Shown here: one piece after another, positions 1-8,706 of the stretch
How positions within the stretch are numbered: the stretch's first letter is position 1
How the letters are laid out: the number at the start of each line of letters is the position of its first letter
NCBI GenBank assembly: GCA_963921305.4
Contig: CAWUEX030000002.1
Span: forward strand, 1 to 64,000
Length of the DNA: 64,000 nt
Reading direction: 5' to 3'
From: CAWUEX02 sp963921305
Lineage (GTDB): Bacteria; Pseudomonadota; Alphaproteobacteria; Rhodospirillales; Rhodospirillaceae
Notes under the pieces: generated by a model
The model's database searches: none
Seen by the model: the letters and a program-made list of their open reading frames with translations, nothing else
Told to the model about the DNA's origin: nothing
Translations under genes and position numbers: made by a program

Positions 1-11
1 AAAAACAAATC

Positions 12-117
12 TCCCTCCCCTAGATGGGGAGGGATAAAGGGAGGGGTGACCAAACTTCAGAAAACGCGCTTTGGCCGCAATCCCCCCACCCCAACCCCTC
101 CCCACGGGTGGGAGGGG
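12..117. repeat. GC-rich palindromes, REP-like intergenic repeat
   Basis: Two perfect palindromes lie in the first 120 bases. Positions 12-20 pair with 26-34 (9 bp, loop of 5), and 95-102 pair with 110-117 (8 bp). Both are built from CCCTCCC/GGGAGGG blocks. On the minus strand the first is followed by a T-rich run (positions 10 down to 1), so it could end transcription of the methyltransferase gene, which is read on that strand. Paired C/G-rich palindromes of this kind are common as dispersed extragenic repeats in alphaproteobacteria; assignment to a named family is inference. Confidence 0.5.
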
Positions 118-137
118 CTTTAAGTTGTGTGCGCAGG

Positions 138-1334
138 TCAGGCCTTGCGGCCGCCGAAGATGAACCAGGCGCCGCGGCCGTGAATCGGCGCGGGTTCCTC
201 GCCATTGACGATGCGCTGCCATTTATCCGGCGGCGTGGTCGGCAGGTCGGGGATGGTGGTTTCGAAGCTCTCGTCCGGCGCAAAGCCGGCCTTGGCCATC
301 AGCTTGGACGGATCCTGGGAGCGGAAGTTGCGGTAGTTGGGCTCGTTGTTGTGGCGCGTGTCCCAATCGAACATGAAATTGAGAAACGGCTCGCAGGATT
401 TATGCGGTGGCAGTTCGACATGGACCATGATGCCGCCGGGCTTCAATACGCGGTGCGCTTCCGCCAAGAGACGCTTTGTGGCAGGCACGGCGATCTCATG
501 CAGGACGAAGCTGGAGACCACCAGATCAAAGGAATTGTCGTCGAAGTCAGTGGCTTCGGCGTTCTGTTGGCTCAAGTGCATTTTCACGCCCGCCTGCTCG
601 GCCTTGGCGTGGCCATACCTGAGGCTCGGCGCGGCGATGTCGATGCCGTGGAGCTCAGCGCCCGGATATTCCTTGTTGTAGGCGATGAGGTTGCTGCCCC
701 ACTGCGTGCCCATATCTAGGATCGCCTTGGGCGAGAACTCCGGAAACTTGTGTTTCAGCCAAGCGGCAACGGAGTAACCGACGAAGCCGAACTCCCGCGC
801 CGGATTGATGGCCGGGCCGGAGTGGCGCGCGCCGAGCAGAAAGCCCTGGGCAACGTCGTCTTCCGTGAACTCGGTGTGATAGCCGCCGGGAATAAGATGC
901 ACGTCCAGCGCGGTAACGTAGTTAGGCGTTTCGAACGCGGGATCGAGACGCAGGGTGCCGCCGGTGGGCTTGGCCGCAGTGATGTCACGCACCACGTCGA
1001 TCATTTCGGGGAGTTGCCGTTCCACCGCCGCCTGCTTGGACTGGGACAACATCTCCTGGGCGTTGTAGCGCAGCGAACTGTAGGTTCGGTAATAGAGATT
1101 GCCTTCAATGGCCTTGGAAATCTCATGGCCCGATTGCGGCACCTCGCCATGCTCGGCTTTGAGCTGGGGCTCGACGTGATCCTCGTATACCTCGCGCAGA
1201 CCGTAGCGCACGTTCATCATCAGATGATTGTGCAGCTTGGCGATGTAGCGCGTGCGCACGTATTCATCGTGGGTCTGCTGGAACAGAGTGTCGATAGGTG
1301 TATCAAGCGCGGGATTAACGGCGGTGTCGGGCAT
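138..1334 (-). CDS. class I SAM-dependent methyltransferase
   Basis: About 398 residues. The C-terminal half is a class I (Rossmann) methyltransferase domain: motif I reads DMGTQWGSNL, followed by an acidic loop (GIDIA), motif IV-like VVSSFVLHEI and motif V-like VLKPGGIMVHVELP. The N-terminal roughly 170 residues are an alpha-helical extension that I do not recognise. I chose the ATG at 1334. An in-frame ATG at 1433 would add 33 Pro/Ala-rich residues that look non-coding and would crowd the divergent MarR promoter. The substrate cannot be predicted. The gene is divergent from the MarR regulator, which may control it. Confidence 0.8.
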   Translation of the reverse strand: MPDTAVNPALDTPIDTLFQQTHDEYVRTRYIAKLHNHLMMNVRYGLREVYEDHVEPQLKAEHGEVPQSGHEISKAIEGNLYYRTYSSLRYNAQEMLSQSKQAAVERQLPEMIDVVRDITAAKPTGGTLRLDPAFETPNYVTALDVHLIPGGYHTEFTEDDVAQGFLLGARHSGPAINPAREFGFVGYSVAAWLKHKFPEFSPKAILDMGTQWGSNLIAYNKEYPGAELHGIDIAAPSLRYGHAKAEQAGVKMHLSQQNAEATDFDDNSFDLVVSSFVLHEIAVPATKRLLAEAHRVLKPGGIMVHVELPPHKSCEPFLNFMFDWDTRHNNEPNYRNFRSQDPSKLMAKAGFAPDESFETTIPDLPTTPPDKWQRIVNGEEPAPIHGRGAWFIFGGRKA

Positions 1335-1460
1335 GAGCGGACTCGGAGATTGAAATCGGTCTGGCCGGTTTTTAGCAGGATCGGCTGGCGCCGCAAAGGG
1401 TGTCCCTGCGGGGGCCAGCGCCCTGAATTGCATGGCTTTTTCAAATTAAGAAGGACACAG

Positions 1461-1489
1461 TTGACTAATACATAGGAGTCCTATACATA
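1461..1489 (+). promoter_or_regulatory. promoter with palindromic operator upstream of marR-type gene
   Basis: A 13-bp palindrome, ATAGGAGTCCTAT (1472-1484, symmetric about its central base), lies between the -35-like TTGACT (1461-1466) and a -10-like TATACA or TACATA (1482-1489). Such a site overlapping a promoter and about 25 bp before the start codon is typical of MarR autorepression. It may also control the divergent methyltransferase. The assignment is inferred from sequence symmetry. Confidence 0.5.
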
Positions 1490-1508
1490 AGTATCGAAAG
1501 GAGACGCC

Positions 1509-2141
1509 ATGACGCCGAACGACCACATTGCCATTGCCTTCGCCAAGATCGGAGCCTTCCTCAGGACCCAACAGTGGCGTGCGGCGGAACGGCACGGGCT
1601 AACCCCGACACAGATTCAGATCTTGCTTGTTCTCAATGCCCGGGGCGCGGTCAGGATTTCTGCGCTCGCGCCGGAACTCGGAATCACCCAGCCAACGGTC
1701 AGTGACGCCGTCGCGGCCCTCGTCAAAAAGGGACTGGCGAACAGAGAGAGCGACCCGGACGACAGACGAGCCGTCCAGCTCAACCTGACGCGTGCCGGGA
1801 AAAACCTGGCGGCCGAGTTGGACGGGTGCCCACCGGCCCTAGACGACGCGCTAGAGGCGCTGGTTGAGGATCATCGCAGCGGCTTGCTTCGTCACCTTTC
1901 GCTGGCGGTCGCCGGCTTACAGCGCAGCAATGCTATCCCTGTGCAGCACATGTGCGTCACCTGCCGGTTCTTCCGGCCCCATGCCCATCACGATGAGGCA
2001 CAGCCTCACCATTGCGCGTTCGTAAACGCTCCGTTCGGCGACGTTCAATTGCGTCTGGAATGTGGTGATTACGAAGCCGCACAGGAGGCGGATGCGGACA
2101 CTGCGTTTTCACAGTTTTCGTCACCGCCCCGTGCGCCCTAA
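1509..2141 (+). CDS. MarR-family regulator with Cys/His-rich C-terminal extension
   Basis: A 210-residue protein. Residues about 5-135 form a MarR winged helix: LTPTQIQILLVL, recognition-helix region LGITQPTVSDAVAAL and the wing with DPDDRRAVQLNLT. Beyond the usual MarR length (about 150) is a tail containing CVTCRFF, a cluster of five His, HHCAFVNAPFGD and a fourth Cys in LECGDYE. The spacing suggests a metal or Fe-S binding site, so the regulator may sense metal or redox state; this is inference. A strong SD (AAGGAG) lies 7 bases before the ATG. It probably controls its own promoter and the exported protein and amidotransferase genes downstream, which run in the same direction. Confidence 0.88.
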   Translation: MTPNDHIAIAFAKIGAFLRTQQWRAAERHGLTPTQIQILLVLNARGAVRISALAPELGITQPTVSDAVAALVKKGLANRESDPDDRRAVQLNLTRAGKNLAAELDGCPPALDDALEALVEDHRSGLLRHLSLAVAGLQRSNAIPVQHMCVTCRFFRPHAHHDEAQPHHCAFVNAPFGDVQLRLECGDYEAAQEADADTAFSQFSSPPRAP

Positions 2142-2143
2142 GC

Positions 2144-2177
2144 GGATGCCTCGCCCGCGGCAACGGACGAGGCATCC
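2144..2177 (+). terminator. hairpin between marR gene and exported-protein gene
   Basis: A perfect 10-bp stem (2144-2153 with 2168-2177) starts two bases after the regulator's stop codon. It has no T-run, so it is more likely a partial terminator or mRNA-processing hairpin than a full terminator. Confidence 0.5.
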
Positions 2178-2219
2178 TGTGTCAAACCCGACTCTGAAAA
2201 GACAGGAGACTTAAAGATC

Positions 2220-3053
2220 ATGACATACAATGCAATCCAACCTCAAACATGGACGAAACCACGGGTGTGGGAGGGCTTAGCGTCGGCCTTCTCGGGTGGC
2301 GTTCGCACCTCACTTTTTGCCGGCGCGATTTGGGCGGCTGCCGCAGGCAGCGACAGCAGTGTCGCCCTCGCCCATGGGCCCCATAGCGGAGGGATTGCCG
2401 CACCGGCGTCGGAAACCGCTGCCGCGCCATTCGATATTATCCACGCCAAGATATCCACCAGCGGCAATGTCGCACTCTTCCATATGGGGGTATCCGGCGC
2501 GGCGGGCACGTCCGCTCCGGCGGTATCCGGCAAACTCGCCGGCAGCGACGTGTTTTCTTATGTCTGGCCGACCACCATCGATACTTATGAGGTTGGCTTC
2601 GAACACGACGCAGGCATATTGGCCCTCGCCGTGACGTCGCATCCGGACTTCGACGATACACCGCTCTACGATGAAAATGGCGACGGCGATTTCGGCAACG
2701 ACGGCAATATTTGGCACAGTCACTGGGTCGTGCTCGGCCCGGATGAAACGTGTGGGCCTGGTGCACTGAAGGTGATCGATATTCCTGAAGGAAACAAACC
2801 GCGTCTGCCCAAGACGTGGCCCGGTCTGCCGATTCTGCTCGACAGCCCGGGTTGGGACCCGGCCATCCAGGGTGACACAGTCGAGGTCCGCGTTCCTTTT
2901 GACGACATCGCTGTCGTTGAACAAGCAGCCTATGATGGCGTCACCGCTGGCCTGCGCGTGAATGAAAGCGTTCATGCACCCCTGCTCTGCGTCGTCGATG
3001 TGTTCGACATAGCGTCGGGAGACCTGAGCCTGCCCGGACACGTGAATCAATAA
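2220..3053 (+). CDS. exported hypothetical protein with Asp-rich DENGDGDFGND loop
   Basis: A 277-residue protein with an atypical N-terminus. A basic/polar stretch of about 27 residues precedes the hydrophobic segment TSLFAGAIWAAAAG, and AHG follows at about residue 52, so it is probably secreted or membrane-anchored. The mature part has the calcium-loop-like stretch YDENGDGDFGND followed by IWHSHWVVLGPDE, two cysteines (GPDETCGPG and PLLCVV) and several His. I know of conserved uncharacterised alphaproteobacterial proteins of this style but cannot name a function. It sits 78 bp after the MarR-like regulator in the same direction; a role linked to metal or redox stress is inference. Confidence 0.75.
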   Translation: MTYNAIQPQTWTKPRVWEGLASAFSGGVRTSLFAGAIWAAAAGSDSSVALAHGPHSGGIAAPASETAAAPFDIIHAKISTSGNVALFHMGVSGAAGTSAPAVSGKLAGSDVFSYVWPTTIDTYEVGFEHDAGILALAVTSHPDFDDTPLYDENGDGDFGNDGNIWHSHWVVLGPDETCGPGALKVIDIPEGNKPRLPKTWPGLPILLDSPGWDPAIQGDTVEVRVPFDDIAVVEQAAYDGVTAGLRVNESVHAPLLCVVDVFDIASGDLSLPGHVNQ

Positions 3054-3058
3054 CGGAA

Positions 3059-3085
3059 CCCGGCGGCGGCAAGGCTGCCGCCGGG
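3059..3085 (+). terminator. 9-bp GC hairpin without T-run
   Basis: CCCGGCGGC (3059-3067) pairs perfectly with GCCGCCGGG (3077-3085), six bases after the stop codon of the exported protein. No T tract follows, so it may be an mRNA-stabilising or attenuating hairpin rather than a strong terminator. Confidence 0.5.
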
Positions 3086-3118
3086 CCCCCGTCCTGAACG
3101 GAGAGCAAAAAGCAAACG

Positions 3119-3832
3119 ATGAAAACGACTATGAAATCAGTTTTGGCGATCCGCCATGTCGCGTTTGAAGACCTCGGCGCCTTCGCCCCGGTGCTGCGGA
3201 ACGAAGGTTTTGACATCCGCTTCTGCGACGTGGGCCGTGACGACCTTGATGCCGTCGCAGCGGAGGCCGACGATGTGGTGATCGTGCTCGGCGGCCCCAT
3301 CGGCGCTTATGACGAAGACACCTATCCCGTTCTCAAGACGGAATTGCAGTTTCTCGAACGGCGGCTTGAGTCAGGCCGCCCGCTTATGGGTATCTGCCTC
3401 GGTGCCCAGCTGATCGCGCGAGCTGCGGGCGCGCGGGTCTATCCCGGGCCGGACAAGGAGATCAGTTTTGCGCCGCTTACCTTGACCGATGTGGGGGCAG
3501 CGTCTTGTCTGGCCCCCTTTGCCGACGCGCCCATGACCCTGCATTGGCATGGCGATACCTTCGACCTGCCGGACGGCGCGGAGCGTCTAGCCTCGACCGC
3601 GCTATATGAAAATCAGGCGTTTTCCCTTGGGCCCAACGTTGCCGGATTTCAGTTTCATCCAGAGGCCGATACCGCAGCCATCGAACACTGGCTGATCGGA
3701 CACGCGTTTGAGCTAGCGGCCTCCGGAATCGACATCCCGCGCCTGCGGGCCGAAGCGTCCCAATACGGTGCCGAACTGACCGGCAAGGCACAGCGCGTTA
3801 TGTCTGCTTGGCTCGCCGGGCTAAAACTTTAG
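3119..3832 (+). CDS. class I glutamine amidotransferase (GMP synthase-like)
   Basis: A 237-residue stand-alone class I GATase. The nucleophile elbow is GICLGAQLIARA (catalytic Cys), and the His-Glu pair of the triad is in FQFHPEAD. An oxyanion-type strand VIVLGGPIGAYDED precedes them. Proteins of this size are the guaA N-domain-like family of unknown acceptor specificity. Two starts are possible, ATG 3119 or ATG 3131; the GGAG at 3100 is far from both, so the start is uncertain by four residues. It is the last gene of the run begun by the MarR-like regulator and faces the molybdenum enzyme gene. Confidence 0.88.
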   Translation: MKTTMKSVLAIRHVAFEDLGAFAPVLRNEGFDIRFCDVGRDDLDAVAAEADDVVIVLGGPIGAYDEDTYPVLKTELQFLERRLESGRPLMGICLGAQLIARAAGARVYPGPDKEISFAPLTLTDVGAASCLAPFADAPMTLHWHGDTFDLPDGAERLASTALYENQAFSLGPNVAGFQFHPEADTAAIEHWLIGHAFELAASGIDIPRLRAEASQYGAELTGKAQRVMSAWLAGLKL

Positions 3833-3852
3833 CCGGCGGCGCGCAGGAATTC

Positions 3853-6159
3853 TTAGACCGAAACCTGGCCGGATAGGGCGACCGGCAGCTTGCGCACCTT
3901 CTCGCCGGTGGCATCGTAAATTGCCGCCGTGAGCGCCGGAGCGATGGCCGGCAGGCCGACCTCGCCCATGCCGCCGGGATGACCGCCCTGGGCGAAGATA
4001 TGGGTTTCAATGGCGGGCGGTGTTTCCGCCAGGGTCATCAAGCGGTAGTCGTGGAAGTTGCTCTGCACTACACGGCCCTCTTCGACATCGATCTTGCCCC
4101 ACAGCGCCGCGGACAGACCGTCGATGACCGAGCTTTCCATCTGGGCTTCGACGATGGACGGATTGACCACGGTGTGCGGATCAACCACCGAAACGACGCG
4201 GTCGACGGTTAGTTTGCCGTCCGCCGAAACGGTGACCTCGATCACCTGACCGATAATGGAGGCGAAGGCTTCAAGGAAGGCGACACCGCGCCCGCGCCGG
4301 GCACCCGGTTCTAAGGCCGGCGCAAGTGGCTGATCCCAGCCGGACTTCTCCCGCAGTTCGTTCAAAACATTTACGAAGGTTGGCTTCTCGGTGAGCAGCG
4401 AAATGCGGAACTCGATGGGGTCGCGTCCGGCGGCCTCGGCCACTTCGTTGATGAAGGCCTCCTGGTAGAAGCCGTTGTGCGACATCGACACGCTGCGCCA
4501 GTTGCCGTTCGGCACCGGGTTCTGCTCGGCATTGAGGGCCAGGCGCTTCGCCGGGAAGCCGTAGGGCGAATTGCTCATCGGCATGATCATGCTGGCATCG
4601 TTTTCCGCGTCCATCGGCGCGAAGGTGCCGTTGCGGTCGTTGAAGTCCTTGCTGACCGGCTTGCCGACGATGACGAAGTCGAGCGCGGTCATGTCGCCGT
4701 TTTCATCCAACCCGGCGCGGAAGCGCGCGGTGGTGGCCGGACGATAGGTGTCTTGCTGGACGTCTTCCTCGCGGCTCCAAGTCAGCTTGACCGGCGTGCC
4801 CGGCATTTGCTTGGCAATGTTGGAGACCTGACGGACGAAATCATAGTCCGCGCGGCGGCCGAACCCGCCGCCCATGAGGGTGGCGTAGACGGTGACGTTT
4901 TCCCGCTTCACCCCGGCGGCAGTGGCGGCCTGGCTGGCCGATTGACTAATCGACTGGCTAGGCGACCACACGGTGATAGAACCATCTTCCGGGTCGTCGG
5001 TTTCGGACTCTTCGTATACCGCTGTGCAGCCCATGGGCTCCATGCAGACGTGCGCGAGATACGGCGTTTCGTATACCGCTTCGACGGTCTGCACCGCAGA
5101 GTCCATGGCGGCGGCGAAGGTTTCGTCTTCGTTGAGCACGTTGACGTCAGCTGCGTCGAAACGCCCGGCATAGTCCTGCAGCGCCTGGGTGGAGTCGAAG
5201 CGTTCGCCCTCAGGTTCGTTCCAGTCCACCGCGAGTTCGAGCGCGCCTTGCTGCGCGGCCCAGGTGTTCTCAGCCACCACGGCAACGGCATTGTCGGCGG
5301 CTTTCACAGCGGTGATGACACCTGGACGTGAGGTGACGCTGTCGATATCGAAGGACTTTACGGTCGAGCCGAACACCGGCGCGTGCTTTACGGCGGCGTA
5401 GACCATGCCGGGCACTTGCACGTCGATGCCGAATACGGCGGAGCCGTCGACTTTCATCGGCGTGTCGAGGCGGGTAAGCGGCTGGCCGATGATCTTGAAT
5501 TCGGTTTTCTCCGGTACGTCCATGTCATCGGGTGGCGTGAACGCGGCGGCGGCTTCCGCCAACTCGCCGTAGGTGAGCTCCCGTCCTGACTCGGCATGAA
5601 TGACACGGCTTTTGTCAGTCGTCAGGTCCCGCATCGGCACGTCGAGTTTTTCGGCGGCGGCCTTCAATAGAATCTCGCGCGTGGCTGCACCGGCCATGCG
5701 CAGATAGTTGAAATTGCCGAGCACGGAACTAGACCCGCCGGTGATGATCAAACCCACCAGGGGCGTGACGCTGTAGAGCGCGTTGCGGGTCATGTCGGCG
5801 GCGGGGCCGGGCGACATGAAGAACTTAGGAATGGCCTCGGCGATGACAGCGGAGCCATAGTCCTTGTCGAGCGGCGAGAGCTCGAACATGACATCGTTCC
5901 AATCAGCATCGAGTTCCTCGGCCACCATCATCGGGATCGCGGTGGTAACCCCCTGCCCCAATTCAGCCTGCGGCACGGCAATGGTGATTTTGCCGTCCGG
6001 ACTGATCTTCACATAGGCATGGAGGACGTAATCGCCCGGCGTGGTGGCAAACTTCTTGCGGGCGTCGCCGTCCTTGAGGCTGTCGAGCCCATAGGCGATG
6101 GCGAGACCGCCACCAGCGGCAAGTCCGGATACGATGAGGCCACGGCGCGAAAACTTCAT
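3853..6159 (-). CDS. Tat-exported molybdenum hydroxylase large subunit, IorB type
   Basis: A 768-residue xanthine dehydrogenase-family large subunit of the isoquinoline 1-oxidoreductase beta class. It begins with a twin-arginine signal (FSRRGLIVSGLAAGGGLAIAYG). The molybdopterin-binding region includes MGGGFGRRADYDF, and the C-terminus has GGMGEVGLPAIAPAL, which carries the catalytic Glu. Enzymes of this class hydroxylate N-heterocycles or oxidise aldehydes in the periplasm. They normally work with a small 2Fe-2S subunit (IorA) and a c-type cytochrome, and neither is present here. The substrate is unknown. It is convergent with the amidotransferase. Confidence 0.88.
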   Translation of the reverse strand: MKFSRRGLIVSGLAAGGGLAIAYGLDSLKDGDARKKFATTPGDYVLHAYVKISPDGKITIAVPQAELGQGVTTAIPMMVAEELDADWNDVMFELSPLDKDYGSAVIAEAIPKFFMSPGPAADMTRNALYSVTPLVGLIITGGSSSVLGNFNYLRMAGAATREILLKAAAEKLDVPMRDLTTDKSRVIHAESGRELTYGELAEAAAAFTPPDDMDVPEKTEFKIIGQPLTRLDTPMKVDGSAVFGIDVQVPGMVYAAVKHAPVFGSTVKSFDIDSVTSRPGVITAVKAADNAVAVVAENTWAAQQGALELAVDWNEPEGERFDSTQALQDYAGRFDAADVNVLNEDETFAAAMDSAVQTVEAVYETPYLAHVCMEPMGCTAVYEESETDDPEDGSITVWSPSQSISQSASQAATAAGVKRENVTVYATLMGGGFGRRADYDFVRQVSNIAKQMPGTPVKLTWSREEDVQQDTYRPATTARFRAGLDENGDMTALDFVIVGKPVSKDFNDRNGTFAPMDAENDASMIMPMSNSPYGFPAKRLALNAEQNPVPNGNWRSVSMSHNGFYQEAFINEVAEAAGRDPIEFRISLLTEKPTFVNVLNELREKSGWDQPLAPALEPGARRGRGVAFLEAFASIIGQVIEVTVSADGKLTVDRVVSVVDPHTVVNPSIVEAQMESSVIDGLSAALWGKIDVEEGRVVQSNFHDYRLMTLAETPPAIETHIFAQGGHPGGMGEVGLPAIAPALTAAIYDATGEKVRKLPVALSGQVSV

Positions 6160-6507
6160 GGGTCAGTCCCCGTAGATGACAAAAATTGGCAGTTCTGTGC
6201 CGTATCGGTAGTGCCTGGGAGGCCAGAGCGCAACACAATTTGGGGTGAGACGTGCACCGGGTGGGCAGTGACAATAGGTTCGTCACGCGGAGACGCGTTC
6301 TTGGCGGGTCCCGGGAGGCCAGCACCTATCAAGCTCAGACCTAATTTCTCAATTTTTAGGAGTTTGCCGGGAGGAAGCTCTTAATAAGTGTATCTTTCCA
6401 CCAAATTTCAATTAATTGTGTATTCCTGTAAAACAATTTTAAATTGAACTCCCCTCAGTCGCGCTTTACGGTTTTCGCATCGCACTTACTCGGGGGAGGG
6501 GTACACG
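6160..6507 (+). promoter_or_regulatory. 348-bp AT-rich intergenic region with candidate promoter
   Basis: No gene was found here. The distal part (6340-6460) is much richer in A+T than its surroundings. A candidate sigma-70 promoter reads TTGTGT (6416-6421), a 17-base spacer, then TTAAAT (6439-6444), 63 bp before the lipoprotein start. A strong SD (GGGGGAGGGG) lies just before that start. The segment near 6160-6330 would also carry the promoter of the molybdenum enzyme, but I see no convincing boxes there. Confidence 0.45.
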
Positions 6508-8706
6508 ATGGGACGCCGTAAACAGAAGGCGTCGGGAGCCAGCCGGGCTGCCGATGTCACCCGTCACGCATCGCCAATTCGCAACATGCTGCTTGTCGGC
6601 GCATCCATAATCGGGCTCAGCGCCTGCGCCGATATTCCGCCACAGTTCCGCGTCGATACCGGCGCCCAGCCGCAGTATGAGGACAAAACAGTCCGCTTCC
6701 GGACGACTTATTACTTCCGGGTGTTCGATCTGTGTGAGGGCAGAAACGCAGACGGTTCAATTGTTCAGAAAAACATCGCTGAGGATTTTCAGTGGGATCA
6801 ACCGGTGTTTTATCGCAATGATCGCGGTGAACCGCTCCGTCTGGAAAAAGATTCACTCTATCGCTTCACAATGACGGGTAAGGCACTCGCCATCACAAAC
6901 AAGATCCACTTCGAGTCTGGCACGCTCAAAGCGTCGCAGATCGAGCCCTTCGGATCCGATGTCGAATTCGATCCGGACAGCGGGCGCTTCTTTTATCAAT
7001 CTCAAGAAGCAACGCAGCTCGAAGCCGCTCAGAACCTAAGCTACCGCAGCATCGACCGGCTCAAAGGGTTGCTCAAAGACGAGATGCTGACAGATTTTGA
7101 GCCCGACATTCACGCGGCAATCCAGCGCGAGATTGCCAACATTACCCGGCGGTCGTCAGAAGGACAGGTCGCGGTGGCGAGCGCATCCTCAGCGTCCGGT
7201 TCGACCCCTACAGAGTCGCCGACACGTGTCCAAGAAGCCGTTAATCACGCCCTGTCGGCGTTCAACACCCTGACAGGCGCCGAACAGGCAGCTTTGAATC
7301 TCACGTCTCCGGCCCCGCGCTGGCCAACCGGCATAGGCTTTTCCAACCCGACCAATATCAATTGGTCAAATGCGACGAACCGCACCGTTGAAACGACTTT
7401 GACGAATCTGATCGCCGAGTTCCGTGCCTCGGCTGGCGAGACAGACCAAGCCGTCCGCCAGGCCAGCAACTTCGTCAGAGATATCTTCCCTAAAGTTTTG
7501 GCGGCAGTCGACGCGACGGTCGATCAAGCCCGCCAAGATCACGAAGCCGCAAAACAAGCGTTGGAGAAAGCAGAAACCGAACTCGAAGAGCTTGAGGCTA
7601 GAAACGACAACTTTGTCAAAGCAAAGGAAGAAAACGAACCAAAGATTCTTCCAGCCAAGCAGACCGTCGCCGACAGGATAGCTACGCTTACGACTGCTGC
7701 CTCGAACCTGAGAACGGCTCAGTCCACCAAGGTCGGCGCGGATGCCGCTGTCGATCAAGCGCAACAGGCGTTGGCCGCTGCCAACGAAGCATCGAGAAAA
7801 GCGGTTGAAGCGCGGGATGCTTTGGTAAACGCAGATGACGCGGCGACCCAAGCGGCAAACACGGCCGTGACGAATGCCCGAACGGCAGCTGACGCAGCGC
7901 TGACCAATCTTCGGGCTGAATCAACCAAACAAGTCGATGCCGGCACAGCTCTTGGCAATGCAAACACGGCTTACACGGAAGCATTGACGACATGCAGGTC
8001 GGCAGACAAAACGCTGGACGACTTATATGAAGCGATGGCCAAGTCCGCCGTCGAGAACAAGATCAACTGGTCTGACCCGAACCCTCAAATCAGACGCTGC
8101 GATGGAACCGACCGGCCAGCAAGCTCGTATAGCGCATCCGGCTCAGGCTTCGTCGATCTCAACAACCTCATACTCGGTATTGCCGCGAAAAAAGCAGAAA
8201 TAGAAACAGATGCTGATGCGACGGCCGCTGGTGAAGACGGCGGTCTAAAACAGATTGTCGAAGACAGCGAGACCGCCCTGACCGAAGCAGCGGCGCGCCG
8301 GACCGACGTAGAAATGGCCTCAGGTGAGGCGGAAGACAAGCTTAAGGCTAGCCCAACTACAGCATCCAGCGGAGGTGCGTGCGAACCAGGCTTCGAGCGC
8401 CGCCGCGGGTTCCAGGTGATGGGACCGGAAGGTGTGCGCACGTTTAATCAGGATGAGCGCCTCATCATGGCAATGTCGTCGAGCGCCGATCCCCTCATCG
8501 AAACTTTGCAAGAAGTCTCGTCGCGTGTTCTGCAACGGCGCAGCGTGGAAAAAGAGTCGCTCCTGCCGTTCGCGCAGGAGCGAATCAACATACGCGATGC
8601 ACAACTTGAACTCCGCACGCTTGACGACACCTCCAAGCCAGCTTCGGATGCCGCCGGCGCCATTGCCAAGGTGCTCACCGCCTTCGATAAGGAGGCTGCA
8701 CAATGA
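6508..8706 (+). CDS. coiled-coil lipoprotein A, unrecognised family
   Basis: A 732-residue protein with a lipoprotein signal: basic N-terminus, hydrophobic segment, lipobox LSAC with Cys40. The residue after the Cys is Ala, so sorting to the outer membrane is expected. Residues about 45-190 form a compact domain (YYFRVFDLCEG, VFYRNDRGEPLRLEKDSLYRF). Residues about 325-500 are an Ala/Glu/Lys-rich coiled coil. The C-terminus has a short globular part with CEPGFERRRGFQVMG and a helical end. It overlaps the next gene by four bases (ATGA), so the two products are probably made in equal amounts and interact. I know of no function. Its codons are more A-rich than neighbouring genes, which may indicate transfer. 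Confidence 0.85.
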   Translation: MGRRKQKASGASRAADVTRHASPIRNMLLVGASIIGLSACADIPPQFRVDTGAQPQYEDKTVRFRTTYYFRVFDLCEGRNADGSIVQKNIAEDFQWDQPVFYRNDRGEPLRLEKDSLYRFTMTGKALAITNKIHFESGTLKASQIEPFGSDVEFDPDSGRFFYQSQEATQLEAAQNLSYRSIDRLKGLLKDEMLTDFEPDIHAAIQREIANITRRSSEGQVAVASASSASGSTPTESPTRVQEAVNHALSAFNTLTGAEQAALNLTSPAPRWPTGIGFSNPTNINWSNATNRTVETTLTNLIAEFRASAGETDQAVRQASNFVRDIFPKVLAAVDATVDQARQDHEAAKQALEKAETELEELEARNDNFVKAKEENEPKILPAKQTVADRIATLTTAASNLRTAQSTKVGADAAVDQAQQALAAANEASRKAVEARDALVNADDAATQAANTAVTNARTAADAALTNLRAESTKQVDAGTALGNANTAYTEALTTCRSADKTLDDLYEAMAKSAVENKINWSDPNPQIRRCDGTDRPASSYSASGSGFVDLNNLILGIAAKKAEIETDADATAAGEDGGLKQIVEDSETALTEAAARRTDVEMASGEAEDKLKASPTTASSGGACEPGFERRRGFQVMGPEGVRTFNQDERLIMAMSSSADPLIETLQEVSSRVLQRRSVEKESLLPFAQERINIRDAQLELRTLDDTSKPASDAAGAIAKVLTAFDKEAAQ

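Noticed and set aside
24..719. Long plus-strand ORF opposite the first methyltransferase
   Set aside because: It is the antisense shadow of a clearly coding methyltransferase and has no recognisable domain or SD.
4477..5331. 284-residue plus-strand ORF inside the molybdenum hydroxylase gene
   Set aside because: Composition and lack of any motif show it is the antisense shadow of the IorB-type gene.
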